The notes below the pieces were generated by a model. That model saw only the letters and a list, made by a program, of their open reading frames with translations. It ran no database searches and had not been told where the DNA came from. This document shows positions 23,768 to 32,530 of a stretch of 34,236 bases of DNA, in pieces. How positions within the stretch are numbered: position 1 is the first letter of the stretch; each line of letters begins with the position of its first letter. This DNA comes from Acidobacteriota bacterium. GTDB taxonomy: Bacteria; Acidobacteriota; Terriglobia; UBA7540. Both the position numbers and the translations under genes were made by a program. Location of the stretch: positions 1-34,236 of the forward strand of contig JAJYJL010000001.1 in assembly GCA_021789565.1 (NCBI GenBank), given 5' to 3'.

Positions 23768-24327
23768 GACTGACCAGCACCCTGGTTAGACGGCATCGCA
23801 CTCCTGGGCGGCAGTGGATGCTTCTTTTTCCCCCTCGGCGGAACAACATCCGGGAAAATCGCCTTCAGCACCTGATTGTGAACCGCACTGCTTTCCTTTG
23901 CGATCTTCTCGATTGTTTCACTTTCAGGATAAGGCACGCGGCGGCTCAGGTCTTTAAGGATTCGATCATCTTCACGCAAGGAAATCTCCAGATCCATGAA
24001 AGCCCGCAGATGCTTTCTGACGCCGTTGTCAGCCGCTTGCAAGTCGGCCCAGGAGTCCCTGACATAACCCAGGTATTGCCGCAGGAGGGCACTGCCTTGG
24101 GCAAAGTCCCGGGAGTGATAAGCCTTTTCAGCGTCCCCCAGCTTAAGTTTTGCCACGCGAAGCTGCAACCGAGCTTTCTTTCCCGGGTTGTTCTCCCGGC
24201 CGGCTTTAGCAATCAGCTTCTCTTCTTTATCTTTATCATTGTTTTGCCCTGGCACGGCGCGAAGGGAAGGGTGTCCCACAATGACAAACAGGGATGCGGC
24301 AACAACCACGCGTAACATCAGGCTCAT
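23764..24327 (-). CDS. Exported helical protein, paralogue 1 of a tandem pair
   Basis: 187 residues from ATG 24327; the alternative ATG 24318 gives nearly the same product. The signal segment LRVVVAASLFVIVGHPSLRA precedes helices ARLQLRVAKLKLGDAEKAYHSRDFAQGSALLRQYLGYVRDSWADL and VRKHLRAFMDLEISLREDDRILKDLSRR, ending in a Pro/Lys-rich tail. The frame runs back to 24402, but that part overlaps the promoter. There is no ribosome-binding site; the -10 box ends 7 bases before ATG 24327, so the message could be leaderless. First gene of the operon that continues through its paralogue and the SprT-like gene. Confidence 0.73.
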   Translation of the reverse strand: MSLMLRVVVAASLFVIVGHPSLRAVPGQNNDKDKEEKLIAKAGRENNPGKKARLQLRVAKLKLGDAEKAYHSRDFAQGSALLRQYLGYVRDSWADLQAADNGVRKHLRAFMDLEISLREDDRILKDLSRRVPYPESETIEKIAKESSAVHNQVLKAIFPDVVPPRGKKKHPLPPRSAMPSNQGAGQS

Positions 24328-24329
24328 GA

Positions 24330-24363
24330 CCGTTATTATAACGGCTCGCGCAACGGGTGCCGA
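24330..24363 (-). promoter_or_regulatory. Promoter of the paralogue/SprT-like operon with overlapping palindrome
   Basis: On the minus strand TCGGCA (24358-24363), a 17-base spacer and a perfect TATAAT (24335-24340). The -10 box lies inside CCGTTAT-T-ATAACGG (24330-24344), a perfect 15-bp dyad, so a repressor bound there would block transcription. Confidence 0.5.
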
Positions 24364-24454
24364 GCGCCTTGCGGCCCGGCAGCAGTCGGCCACTGATAAC
24401 AAGCAGCTTTACGGCGGCCAGGCCGCAAACGCCGCACAGAATTTCCCGGCGCTT

Positions 24455-27400
24455 CTAGGCCTCTTCCCTGCCGGCAGAGAAATAATTTGCAAGAAATTTT
24501 CCGGTGTAGGATTGCGGGCTGGCGGCAATCACCTCGGGCGGCCCTGCCGCTACCACATAGCCACCGGCATCGCCACCTTCCGGCCCGAGGTCGACAATCC
24601 AATCGGCCGATTTCAGCACGTCCAGGTTGTGCTCGATAATCAACACCGTTGCGCCCAGCTCGATCAGCCGGTGGAATGCCGCAAGAAGCTTTGCGATGTC
24701 ATCAAAGTGGAGGCCGGTGGTGGGCTCATCGAAAATGAAGAGGGGCTGGGACGTGGCAGAGTGGGCCATGTGTGCGGCCAGCCGCACACGCTGTGCTTCA
24801 CCGCCCGACAATGTTGTGGCGGACTGTCCCAGCCGCAGATAACCCAGGCCGACCTCATCCAGAACGCGGATTTTGTGGGCCACGGTGGGAATGCCCGCAA
24901 AGAAAGTGATCGCCTCCTTCACCGTCATCTGCAGAACTTCATGGATATTCTTCCCTTTGTACCGCACGTCCAGGATGGCCGGTTTAAAACGCATCCCGTG
25001 GCATTCTTCGCAGACCAGCTCAATGTCGGCAAGGAACTGCATTTCCACAGTCACCGTGCCATCACCCTGGCACGTCTCGCAGCGTCCTCCGGGAATGTTG
25101 AAAGAAAAATGGCCGGGCGCAAAATTATGCTTCCTGGCATCCGGTGTGGAGGCAAATGCGTCGCGGATGCCGTCGAACGCCTTGATGTAGGTCACCGGGT
25201 TTGAGCGCGGCGTACGGCCGAGCGGCGACTGGTCAACCAGAACAACCTCTGAAAACTTCTCGTCTCCTTCGATGGAATCCAGTTCCGCTTTGGGCGCGGC
25301 GTTACCCCTCCGCGTCATAATGGCGTTGTACATGACGTCATGCACCAGAGTCGACTTGCCTGAACCCGATACTCCGCTGACACAAACCATGAGGCCGAGG
25401 GGGAAATCCACGTCGATGGATTTCAAATTGTGTTGCTTTGCTCCACGAATGCGTAACCACCTCTTGCCGGGCTTTCGCCGCTCCTGCGCCAAAGGCACGG
25501 TCATCTCACCCTTCAGATAACAGGCGGTCAGGGAGTGGGAATCCTTCACCAGACCTTCGTAGTCCCCGGCGTAAACAATGCGGCCGCCGTGTTCGCCTGC
25601 GCCGGGGCCCAGGTCCAGAATCCTGTCGGCTTGACGGATCATTTCCGGGTCGTGCTCAACCACCAGGATAGTGTTTCCGATGTCCCGCAGGTTCTTCAGA
25701 ATACCGATCAACCGGTCGGTGTCCCTGGAATGGAGACCAATGGATGGCTCATCCAGAACGTAGAGTGTCCCCACCAGGTTGGAACCCAGCGCCGTGGCAA
25801 GCTGGATGCGCTGGGATTCGCCGCCGGAGAGCGTGGAGGCTAGCCGGTCCAACGTCAGATATTCGAGCCCTACCTTGTACAGAAAGTCCAGCCGCGAGCG
25901 GATTTCTTCCAGCACTCTCTCGGCCACCTTGCTCTGCGATTCGCTGAGGTTCAGGTGGCTGAAGAAGCGACGGGCTTCCTGGATGGACAGCCTGCACACG
26001 TCAGCGATATTTTTCCCCTCGATGGAAACATTGAGGGCCTCACGGCGCAGACGCCCGCCGTGGCATTCGGAACACACGGCGTAGCCCCGGTAGCGGCTGA
26101 GAAAAACGCGGATGTGGAGTTTGTACTTTTTGCGCTCGAGATATTTGAAGAAGCCGCGGACGCCCCCGAACTCCTCATCGCCATCCATGATCCACTGCTG
26201 ATGTTTGGTGTCCAGTTTATAGAAAGGCACGTCCAGCGGAACGCCGCGCGCGCGCGCCGCCGATTTCATCTCCTGCTGCAGGGTCCGGTAACGCGGCTTG
26301 GTCCAGGGCTCAATGGCGCCCTCGCTGAGCGTTTTTTTCTTATCCGGAACAACCAGGTTCGGGTCAAAGTCAATCGTGTTCCCGAACCCCTGGCACCGCG
26401 GGCACGCACCGGCAGGATTGTTGAAAGAGAAAAACGACGGCTGCGGCTCCGGATATACAATTCGGCAACGCTTGCACTCAAAGCGCTCATTGAAGCTCAG
26501 CCACTCTGCCTTCCCATCAGGTGTTTGTGGCAGCAGGCTGATGATGGCTTCGCCTCCCTCACGATAACAGATTTCCACGGAATCGATGAATCGCTGGCGA
26601 ATATCAGGGCTCACCGCCAGCCGGTCAACCAGGGCATAAACATGTTGGCGGAAGTCAATATCAAGCAGCGACTCCGGAGTGGAGAATTCAAAGATTCGGT
26701 CATTCTGAAAGAGGCGATTAAAACCCCGCTGGCGCAGCAGAAACAGATGATGCTTGAGGGAATCGCTGACAGCCGCAGAAGCCGGTCCGGCTGCTTTTTT
26801 TGAAGTCGATGAGGCCTTGGGCTTGCCCGCGCGCCTGCCTGAACGAGACTTCCTGCCCCGGGCGGGGGGTTCCTCGGCCGCAGGCGCCGCAGCCGGTTCC
26901 GGGTTCAGCAGGAAAAGAACGTAAAACCTTCGACCTTCTTCGAGGGCCAGAATATGGTCGGCGATGCCGTCCACATGGTCTTTTAGAACCACCTGGCCGC
27001 ACTGCGGGCATGTTGTCGTCCCGATTCTGGCAAAGAGGAGCCGAAGATAATCGTAGATTTCGGTTGAAGTCGCAACGGTCGAGCGCGGGTTGCGCGTCAG
27101 GTTTTTCTGCCGGATGGCAACGGCAGGGGCGATGCCCTCGATGTCGTCAACGTCCGGCTTCTCCATTCGTTCCAGGAACTGTCGCGCGTACGCAGAAAGC
27201 GATTCCACATAGCGGCGCTGTCCTTCCGCATAAAGCGTGTCGAACGCCAGACTGGATTTGCCGGACCCCGAAAGGCCGGTCACGACGGTCAGGCGGTTGT
27301 GGGGGATTTCACAGTCTACACCCTTCAGATTGTGCACGCGTGCCCCGCGCACAACAATCGCGCCGTTCTCAGCCGCCCCGCCGGTGGACGGCGAAACAAG

Positions 27401-27502
27401 CACGCTCACCGGCGAACGGTCCGGACTCTGACCGGCTTCGAGAGAAGAAAAGCTCGGTGCGGACAGGGTACCGCCACTCTCCTTCGGTGCCTGCGTTTTC
27501 AT
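24455..27502 (-). CDS. uvrA: Excinuclease ABC subunit A
   Basis: 1015 residues, ~70 longer than usual. UvrA is the damage-sensing ATPase that loads UvrB. Two ABC units are visible: Walker A GLSGSGKSS (~76-84) with signature LSGGESQRIQLATALGS and VLDEPSIGLH, then GVSGSGKSTLVHDV with LSGGEAQRVRLAAH and IFDEPTTGLH. Zinc-binding CxxC pairs occur in TTCPQCG, CPRCQGFG and GRCETCQGDG...CEECHG. The extra length is an N-terminal Ser/Pro-rich extension of ~45 residues and a Lys/Ala/Arg-rich insertion at about 196-240 in the UvrB-interaction region. The ATG at 27502 lacks a good ribosome-binding site, so the start is uncertain. A promoter lies at 27596-27624. It follows the sigma/anti-sigma pair on the same strand after 226 bp. 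Confidence 0.97.
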   Translation of the reverse strand: MKTQAPKESGGTLSAPSFSSLEAGQSPDRSPVSVLVSPSTGGAAENGAIVVRGARVHNLKGVDCEIPHNRLTVVTGLSGSGKSSLAFDTLYAEGQRRYVESLSAYARQFLERMEKPDVDDIEGIAPAVAIRQKNLTRNPRSTVATSTEIYDYLRLLFARIGTTTCPQCGQVVLKDHVDGIADHILALEEGRRFYVLFLLNPEPAAAPAAEEPPARGRKSRSGRRAGKPKASSTSKKAAGPASAAVSDSLKHHLFLLRQRGFNRLFQNDRIFEFSTPESLLDIDFRQHVYALVDRLAVSPDIRQRFIDSVEICYREGGEAIISLLPQTPDGKAEWLSFNERFECKRCRIVYPEPQPSFFSFNNPAGACPRCQGFGNTIDFDPNLVVPDKKKTLSEGAIEPWTKPRYRTLQQEMKSAARARGVPLDVPFYKLDTKHQQWIMDGDEEFGGVRGFFKYLERKKYKLHIRVFLSRYRGYAVCSECHGGRLRREALNVSIEGKNIADVCRLSIQEARRFFSHLNLSESQSKVAERVLEEIRSRLDFLYKVGLEYLTLDRLASTLSGGESQRIQLATALGSNLVGTLYVLDEPSIGLHSRDTDRLIGILKNLRDIGNTILVVEHDPEMIRQADRILDLGPGAGEHGGRIVYAGDYEGLVKDSHSLTACYLKGEMTVPLAQERRKPGKRWLRIRGAKQHNLKSIDVDFPLGLMVCVSGVSGSGKSTLVHDVMYNAIMTRRGNAAPKAELDSIEGDEKFSEVVLVDQSPLGRTPRSNPVTYIKAFDGIRDAFASTPDARKHNFAPGHFSFNIPGGRCETCQGDGTVTVEMQFLADIELVCEECHGMRFKPAILDVRYKGKNIHEVLQMTVKEAITFFAGIPTVAHKIRVLDEVGLGYLRLGQSATTLSGGEAQRVRLAAHMAHSATSQPLFIFDEPTTGLHFDDIAKLLAAFHRLIELGATVLIIEHNLDVLKSADWIVDLGPEGGDAGGYVVAAGPPEVIAASPQSYTGKFLANYFSAGREEA

Positions 27503-27595
27503 CTTATTACTTGGAATCTTGGGTCACTCCCTCCGGCCCCATAGCAAGACCCGGACTGATACAGATTGCCGCCACGCTGCAGGTCCAAACCTTCA

Positions 27596-27624
27596 ATTAT
27601 AAGTTGACCAAGCCCGGGAGGCAA
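27596..27624 (-). promoter_or_regulatory. Promoter upstream of uvrA
   Basis: TTGCCT (27619-27624), 17-base spacer, TATAAT (27596-27601) on the minus strand. The implied 5' leader is ~87 bases. An imperfect dyad TCAAcTTATAaTTGA overlaps the -10; a LexA-like role is possible but not shown by the sequence. Confidence 0.55.
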
Positions 27625-27728
27625 AGCAAACAAGGACCCGGCAGGAAAGCGGGATTGCTAATCAAGGGGGAGGCCCGGCGGCGCCGCTCGGAGTGAGGAA
27701 GTAGAACTGCGGAAATCGTCTCGCCCGG

Positions 27729-27968
27729 CTACCTGGAGCGGGCTTCCCACTTTTCGCGCAGTGCGTCATGGAGCCGTGAACGCACGGAGCGCGGAAGCTG
27801 GAAGAGTTTGCCGTCGCAATAGAGCTCGATCGTCTTCTTCGTTGTGTCAAAGATAACCTGGCAGTGGTGGCAGCACTTGAGATGGACTTCCAGCATGTGC
27901 TTCAGTTCGTCGTCCACGTTGCCGTCCAGATAGCCCGTAATCTGTTGGATCGCATCTTTACAATTCAC
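27729..27968 (-). CDS. Zinc-binding anti-sigma factor (ZAS)
   Basis: 79 residues, no membrane segment. The ZAS motif HxxxCxxC is visible as HLKCCHHC (His29, Cys33, Cys36), with Cys3 upstream as the likely fourth ligand. A helix, TIELYCDGKLFQLPRSVRSRLHDALREKW, follows. Soluble ZAS proteins hold their ECF sigma factor and release it on thiol oxidation or metal loss (RsrA-type). Only six bases separate it from the ECF sigma gene, so the pair is an operon. A redox signal is inferred from the family. Confidence 0.88.
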   Translation of the reverse strand: MNCKDAIQQITGYLDGNVDDELKHMLEVHLKCCHHCQVIFDTTKKTIELYCDGKLFQLPRSVRSRLHDALREKWEARSR

Positions 27969-27974
27969 GAATGC

Positions 27975-28577
27975 TTAACCTCGTTTAAGAATCTTGCTTA
28001 ACTCCTCACGGAGGCGCAGGCGTGCCCGGAAAAGGCGCGCTTTCACTGCACCTTCAGACAAGTTCAGCATTTCCGCGGTCTCCTCGGTGGAAAGACCTTC
28101 CACATCCCGGAGCAAGAAAACTGTTCGAAAAGTCATGGGCAGAGAGCGGGCGGCGTCTTGCAGGATGTTTTCGAGTTCCGTTCGCTCCATTTCCTGCTCC
28201 GGATTGGGCCGCCAATCTGCAAACTCTCTCGGGATCACCTCGCCGTCATCGTTCGTGGAGTCCTCCATCTGCACTTCTTTGCTGCTGCGGCGTTTCCGGA
28301 GCTTCATCAGTCCCTGATTAATGGCGATCCGCACAAGCCAGGTATAGAAGCGGGAGTCTTCGCGGAAATTCGGCAGATGCTCATAAGCCTTCAGGAAGGT
28401 TTCCTGAAGCATATCTTCAGCATCCTCGGGATTCCCCGTCAGATTCAGGCCAAGGCGATAGATCTTCTTTTCATACCGGTTGACTAATTCTTCAAAGGCC
28501 TCATAACTGCCGGCCTTCGCCTCCGTCACCAGGACAGATTCATCCTTGACCAGACCGGTATCGGGAGAGTTTGCCAT
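27975..28577 (-). CDS. ECF RNA polymerase sigma factor (RpoE-like)
   Basis: 200 residues from ATG 28577 (MANSPDTG); the frame starts at 28634 and that ATG cannot be excluded. Region 2 is YEAFEELVNRYEKKIYRLGLNLTGNPEDAEDMLQETFLKAYEHLPNF with the FYTWLVRIAINQ promoter-melting part; an acidic linker (EDSTNDDGEVIPREFADW) leads to region 4, LPMTFRTVFLLRDVEGLSTEETAEMLNLSEGAVKARLFRARLRLREEL, a helix-turn-helix for the -35 box. No region 3, as expected for ECF factors. It pairs with the ZAS gene. Divergent from alkA over a spacer with an inverted repeat. Confidence 0.92.
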   Translation of the reverse strand: MANSPDTGLVKDESVLVTEAKAGSYEAFEELVNRYEKKIYRLGLNLTGNPEDAEDMLQETFLKAYEHLPNFREDSRFYTWLVRIAINQGLMKLRKRRSSKEVQMEDSTNDDGEVIPREFADWRPNPEQEMERTELENILQDAARSLPMTFRTVFLLRDVEGLSTEETAEMLNLSEGAVKARLFRARLRLREELSKILKRG

Positions 28578-28693
28578 TATAAATCCAGGATTCCTTTCGG
28601 AAGTGTTCTGCAAATAAAGGCTTTCATGGCTCATTGTTCATTAAGATGCCCTCGAAACGAAAAGGATACCAACGACGTCGCGGAATGGCAAAT

Positions 28694-28730
28694 AACCGCG
28701 GATCTGGAGGGCACTTTCCCGCCCGCGGTT
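28694..28730. promoter_or_regulatory. Inverted repeat in the sigma factor/alkA divergent region
   Basis: AACCGCGG (28694-28701) and CCGCGGTT (28723-28730) are perfect arms, flanked by GGAAT (28682-28686) and ATTCC (28735-28739) that also pair. Its central position suits a shared regulator of sigma factor and alkA. Confidence 0.4.
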
Positions 28731-28815
28731 GCGAATTCCGGCAGCCTCAGCCAGAATAGCAGAGCGCTGCCGTCCGCCGTCCATGGCCGGGGGGTTGTGT
28801 ACGGCGCCGCAGAGA

Positions 28816-29826
28816 ATGACCATGAAGCAAGGAGCAGATCCATCATCCGTACCGGTTCAACCCCTGCAACCCTTTGATTTTCATCGTACGCTGAAGTTTA
28901 TTCTGTGCCCCCCTGCAGGCCTGAACGGCCGGGTCTTTGAACCGCTCATGGACCACTTCGAGGACGACGAATACCGCCGCGCCATTCGAATTGACGGGCA
29001 GCCGGTCTTGTACGGCGTGTCGGAAGAACGGATTTCAAACACGCCTGTGCTGAGCGTCAGGGTGTTGAAGGGGCCGTCCGGCGGAAGAGTCCGCCATCGT
29101 ATCCGCCAGGTGGTGGCGCGGCAATTTGCAACGGACCTTGACCTGGCCCCCTTTTATCGAATGGCCAGGAACGATAAGGTCCTCAGCAAGCTTGTCAAAC
29201 ACTTTTGCGGCATGCGCATCCCACAAGCACCCTCCGTGTATGAATGCGTGGTGTGCGCCATCCTCGAACAACAAGTGAACCTGACTTTTGCCTATCAGGT
29301 GAAAAAAGCGCTGGTGGACACCTTCGGCGGCACAATTGAGTTCGAGGGCAGGAACTATCACGCTTTTCCGGAGCCTCACACGCTGGCATCGGCAACACCT
29401 GCTGAATTTCGAAAACTCCAGATTTCCGGACCCAAGGCCCGGTACATCATTGGCATTTCGCGCGCTGTGGCCGACGGCGGAGTTCATCTGGAAGGATTGC
29501 GATTTGTGACATCGGATGAGGCCCGCGCGCTGTTAGCGGAACACAAGGGAATCGGTCCGTGGACGGCGGAGTACGTCTGCCTGCGGGCTCTGGGAAAACT
29601 CGATCACCTGCCTTCGGCCGACGTCGGACTGCAAAAGGCCATCCAGCTTTTCTACCGGCTGCGCAAGGCTCCCCCCTCCGCCCGCGTCGAGCAGATCGGC
29701 AAGAAATGGGCGGGGTGGCGAAGTTATGCCACGTTTTATCTCTGGCTGACCTACTGGGAACAGGCGGAGTGGAAACAGCGTCTGATGACGGAAATCTACT
29801 CAGGGAACAGAACACGAATCCGATGA
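28816..29826 (+). CDS. alkA: DNA-3-methyladenine glycosylase II / AlkA family
   Basis: 336 residues from ATG 28816 (ATG 28822 is equally possible). AlkA excises alkylated bases from DNA. The N-terminal AlkA_N-like domain (FDFHRTLKFILCPPAGLNGRVF) is followed by the helix-hairpin-helix glycosylase: YECVVCAILEQQVNLTFAYQVKKALVDTFGG, LQISGPKARYIIGISRAVADG, and HhH-GPD KGIGPWTAEYVCLRALGKLDHLPSADVGLQKA, where the Asp of SADVG is the catalytic one. C-terminal WRSYATFYLWLTYWE is typical. It overlaps the next gene by four bases (ATGA), and lies divergent from the ECF sigma factor, so stress-linked control is plausible. Confidence 0.92.
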   Translation: MTMKQGADPSSVPVQPLQPFDFHRTLKFILCPPAGLNGRVFEPLMDHFEDDEYRRAIRIDGQPVLYGVSEERISNTPVLSVRVLKGPSGGRVRHRIRQVVARQFATDLDLAPFYRMARNDKVLSKLVKHFCGMRIPQAPSVYECVVCAILEQQVNLTFAYQVKKALVDTFGGTIEFEGRNYHAFPEPHTLASATPAEFRKLQISGPKARYIIGISRAVADGGVHLEGLRFVTSDEARALLAEHKGIGPWTAEYVCLRALGKLDHLPSADVGLQKAIQLFYRLRKAPPSARVEQIGKKWAGWRSYATFYLWLTYWEQAEWKQRLMTEIYSGNRTRIR

Positions 29827-30350
29827 GAAAACAACCTGACAACCTCACCGGCCCCATCCTTCAGGAAGCGCGTCACCTGCTGGTGGAAACCTATACTCCC
29901 CGCATCGCCCGCTGCCTGAAGCTGCTTGCTGAAGAAGAAATCTGGTGGCGACCCAACGGCGCGTCCAACAGCGTGGGGAACCTGGTTTTGCATCTGCAGG
30001 GAAATGTGCGGCAGTGGATCATCAGCGGACTGGGCGGGCAGACGGATCGGCGCGACCGTGACCGGGAGTTTGAGAAAACCGGCTCGATCGCACGCCGCGC
30101 CCTTCTGGCCGGATTGCGCAAGACCGTCAAGGAAGCCGACGAGGTCCTGGCCAACCTTGGCCAACCGGACCTCCTGCGCAAGTTTACCATCCAGGGCTTC
30201 CGCGTCACCGGGCTCCAGGCCGTGTGGCACGTTGCCGAGCATTTCTCCTTTCACGCCGGCCAGATTATCTTTGTCACGAAACTCAAATGCGGGAAGGATT
30301 TAAGATTCACGCGGTTACCCACGCAACAGAAGGCAGTGACGGGGAAATGA
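29823..30350 (+). CDS. DinB-like four-helix-bundle protein (DUF1572 type)
   Basis: 175 residues. The DinB/YfiT fold is suggested by three helical segments: ILQEARHLLVETYTPRIARCLKLLAEEEIWWRPN, SNSVGNLVLHLQGNVRQWI, and LQAVWHVAEHFSFHAGQIIFVTKL. The His residues of LVLHLQG and of HFSFH are placed like the metal-binding His triad of the superfamily. Members with known function are thiol-dependent transferases; a related activity here is inference. Its ATG overlaps the alkA stop, so the two are co-translated. Confidence 0.85.
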   Translation: MRKQPDNLTGPILQEARHLLVETYTPRIARCLKLLAEEEIWWRPNGASNSVGNLVLHLQGNVRQWIISGLGGQTDRRDRDREFEKTGSIARRALLAGLRKTVKEADEVLANLGQPDLLRKFTIQGFRVTGLQAVWHVAEHFSFHAGQIIFVTKLKCGKDLRFTRLPTQQKAVTGK

Positions 30351-30426
30351 TTGTTTCTGGGAGCTTCCCGGCGCTATCTTCCGCGGCTGCGGAACACAGG
30401 AAAAAACGGAACCCACGTAACCCAGG

Positions 30427-32046
30427 CTAAAATTGGCGAACCTTATTGGCCAGAAGCACCAGGGTCCCCGCCGGAATCCGAACTCCGTTGATGGTACTCC
30501 CGTTGCGGTCCAGATACATCTGCCCACGGGCCAGCATCGACGTGGTGGGTGAAAGCGTACTCAGACCGCTGGTGTTCTCAAAAACCGTCTGGGCATCCGT
30601 CACCACCATGAAGGGATTACTGCTGAGAAGGCTGCCGCACGGAGCCATCTGGAACGCGCCCGTCTTATTGTCAGACCCGGGCGACCCTGCCAGCGAAGAA
30701 AATGTCCCCTGGACAGCCTGAAAGCGCGGATAGACTGAGTTTGCCGTCACCGTGGTTGTTCCTCCGGACGCTTCGGAAAAAACGCCATGGACCACCACTT
30801 CCTGCCCGGGCACAAGCGTGTTGGCAGCAAAGGTGAGATTGCCGCTGGAGGCCAGGCTGTTCAGGTCGGTGGAAATCAGGAGCGGATTAAACGTGGTGGG
30901 CTGAGAAACGTAAACTGTAACCGGCGTGCTGTTGGGAACGCCCGAGGTGTCAGGCGGTTCCGTCTCGCGCACGAGCATATCGAATTGAGTGACGTTCCCT
31001 TCGCCATCTCTTGTCATGTCAAGAACGGGACCCACATAGGCCAGGAGGTTCTTGCTGACGTCCTCCCGGTCTTCCACCTGGAGCCTTTTGGCCACTACGT
31101 TGCCGTTCTGGTTAACATATACGTCAGCCTCCACATAGCTGCCAGTCGTCAATTGATCGATCTCCGACACAGGAACACCACAGGCGCCGTCCATGCATAG
31201 GTCTGTACTGTCGTTCAGATAGATGTTGAGCGCTGGCCCGCTTCCTGATGCAGAGGCTGTATGAGTCTGCAGGAGCAAACTGCTATCAAAGCCCGCACCC
31301 GGACTGGAAGTGTTCACGGTGCGCACGAACCCGTACTCGCTATCCATTTCACCAAAACCGGTGGAACCCGACGCCACCATCGGATAACCCGAAAAGACCC
31401 AGTTCAAAGTCCCTGTCAACTGCCCTTGTGAATCCACGTTCAGCGATTGCTGGAGGTTGAGGTCAATCATGATTGCGCTGACCTTGCCAGAAGTAATCGT
31501 GAGGGCTGGCTTCAGGTTGATCGTGACGGAATCCGTGGAAATTGTGGGAAAAAACTTCGTCACAGGAGGGCTCTGCGTCGGATCGTATACAGCACCTGAG
31601 TTTACAACCACTTTCATAACCGCCTGATCGTAAGTTCCCGGTGGAATGGATGTCAGGTTAGCGATGGTCATGATGTCACGCAGAGTGCTCATTTCAATCA
31701 CAGGTGATATCGACGCGCTTGCAAGAAACGTTGGCCAGACGGTCACCAGGGCCGTGGAGGGTTTACCAGCCTTGTGCAGTTTCATTTCCGTCATGAACGC
31801 AGCAAAGGAGAGGACGTCGCAGGAAGGGGTGTCGCCTACAAATGAGAACAGCGCCCCGTTTGTATTCGGAGTCTGTTGCAGGTTGCTGGTTGATGGACCA
31901 CCACAGGCTATCGTCACGAATGCCGTTACGGATGCCAGAAGCAGGCCGCCAGCTACCCCTCCCCGCCGCATCTGTGATTTACAGCCCGCCCTCCCGGCTT
32001 TTGAACATAAAGCGCCTTTCAGGACGAACCTGAATTTCAAACTCAT
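30427..32046 (-). CDS. DUF4382 / DUF5666-type lipoprotein
   Basis: 539 residues from ATG 32046 (MSLKFRF). The signal GVAGGLLLASVTAFVTIACGG has a lipobox-like Cys at about residue 49. Residues ~60-250 match the DUF4382 pattern (FAAFMTEMKLHKAG, LTSIPPGTYDQAVMKVVV, MIDLNLQQSL). The C-terminal half has beta-rich segments like DUF5666 (GSYVEADVYVNQNGNVVAKRLQVED, PGQEVVVHGVFSEASGG, GVRIPAGTLVLLANKVRQF). Families of this kind are cell-surface proteins of unknown role in Acidobacteria. A longer frame begins at 32091. It is a single gene facing the DinB gene. Confidence 0.8.
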   Translation of the reverse strand: MSLKFRFVLKGALCSKAGRAGCKSQMRRGGVAGGLLLASVTAFVTIACGGPSTSNLQQTPNTNGALFSFVGDTPSCDVLSFAAFMTEMKLHKAGKPSTALVTVWPTFLASASISPVIEMSTLRDIMTIANLTSIPPGTYDQAVMKVVVNSGAVYDPTQSPPVTKFFPTISTDSVTINLKPALTITSGKVSAIMIDLNLQQSLNVDSQGQLTGTLNWVFSGYPMVASGSTGFGEMDSEYGFVRTVNTSSPGAGFDSSLLLQTHTASASGSGPALNIYLNDSTDLCMDGACGVPVSEIDQLTTGSYVEADVYVNQNGNVVAKRLQVEDREDVSKNLLAYVGPVLDMTRDGEGNVTQFDMLVRETEPPDTSGVPNSTPVTVYVSQPTTFNPLLISTDLNSLASSGNLTFAANTLVPGQEVVVHGVFSEASGGTTTVTANSVYPRFQAVQGTFSSLAGSPGSDNKTGAFQMAPCGSLLSSNPFMVVTDAQTVFENTSGLSTLSPTTSMLARGQMYLDRNGSTINGVRIPAGTLVLLANKVRQF

Positions 32047-32091
32047 CAATCTATATCCTATTGACTTTGCAATCGAATGATCTGATGACAA

Positions 32092-32530
32092 GAAGCACCC
32101 TCCGGGTTATCCGTGGCAATCCTGCAAACTTGTTTGCTGGACGCCCGCAATATCCCCAACCTCAATGTCCCTATATGCAAACCGTAACGAGAGAATACGC
32201 CGCAGGCATCCTCATCTCGCGCCAGGCCACAGTCAGGCCAGGATCCCTCAACCAACACCATCTCGCTCTGCCTGGACCGGCACCCGCTTTTCAAGCGGAA
32301 AGACAACCATGCGCCTTGGATGAACCCGGCTTTGGGATTAGGACCCCTGCGATGTTTTCGAAGGCGAACCTGCCAGCAGGCACTCATTCACGCTACCCAA
32401 ACGGTAGCACCTTGGGAAGCACCGACCCCTTCAGCAACCTCATACTGATTTACCCGGCCGAACACCGGTGATTCAGCAGCATTGACGATCATAGCACAGT
32501 CATTTCCCTGCCGGCATAGAACTCAGCAGG
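32092..32530. other. Gene-free spacer, 439 bp
   Basis: Overlapping frames on both strands exist but none looks coding (Pro/Arg/Gln-rich, no domain). The only structure noticed is GCTACC-CAAAC-GGTAGC at ~32391-32407, a 6-bp hairpin. Confidence 0.5.

Noticed and set aside
3748..27502. uvrC and uvrA as one repair operon
   Set aside because: They are ~19 kb apart with many opposite-strand genes and separate promoters.
26800..27696. 298-codon plus-strand frame over the uvrA 5' region
   Set aside because: Antisense of uvrA, Arg/Pro/Ser-rich, no recognisable domain.
32061..32471. 136-codon plus-strand frame in the 32.1-32.5 kb spacer
   Set aside because: Pro/Arg/Gln-rich, no domain, no ribosome-binding site, and it overlaps the upstream region of the lipoprotein gene.
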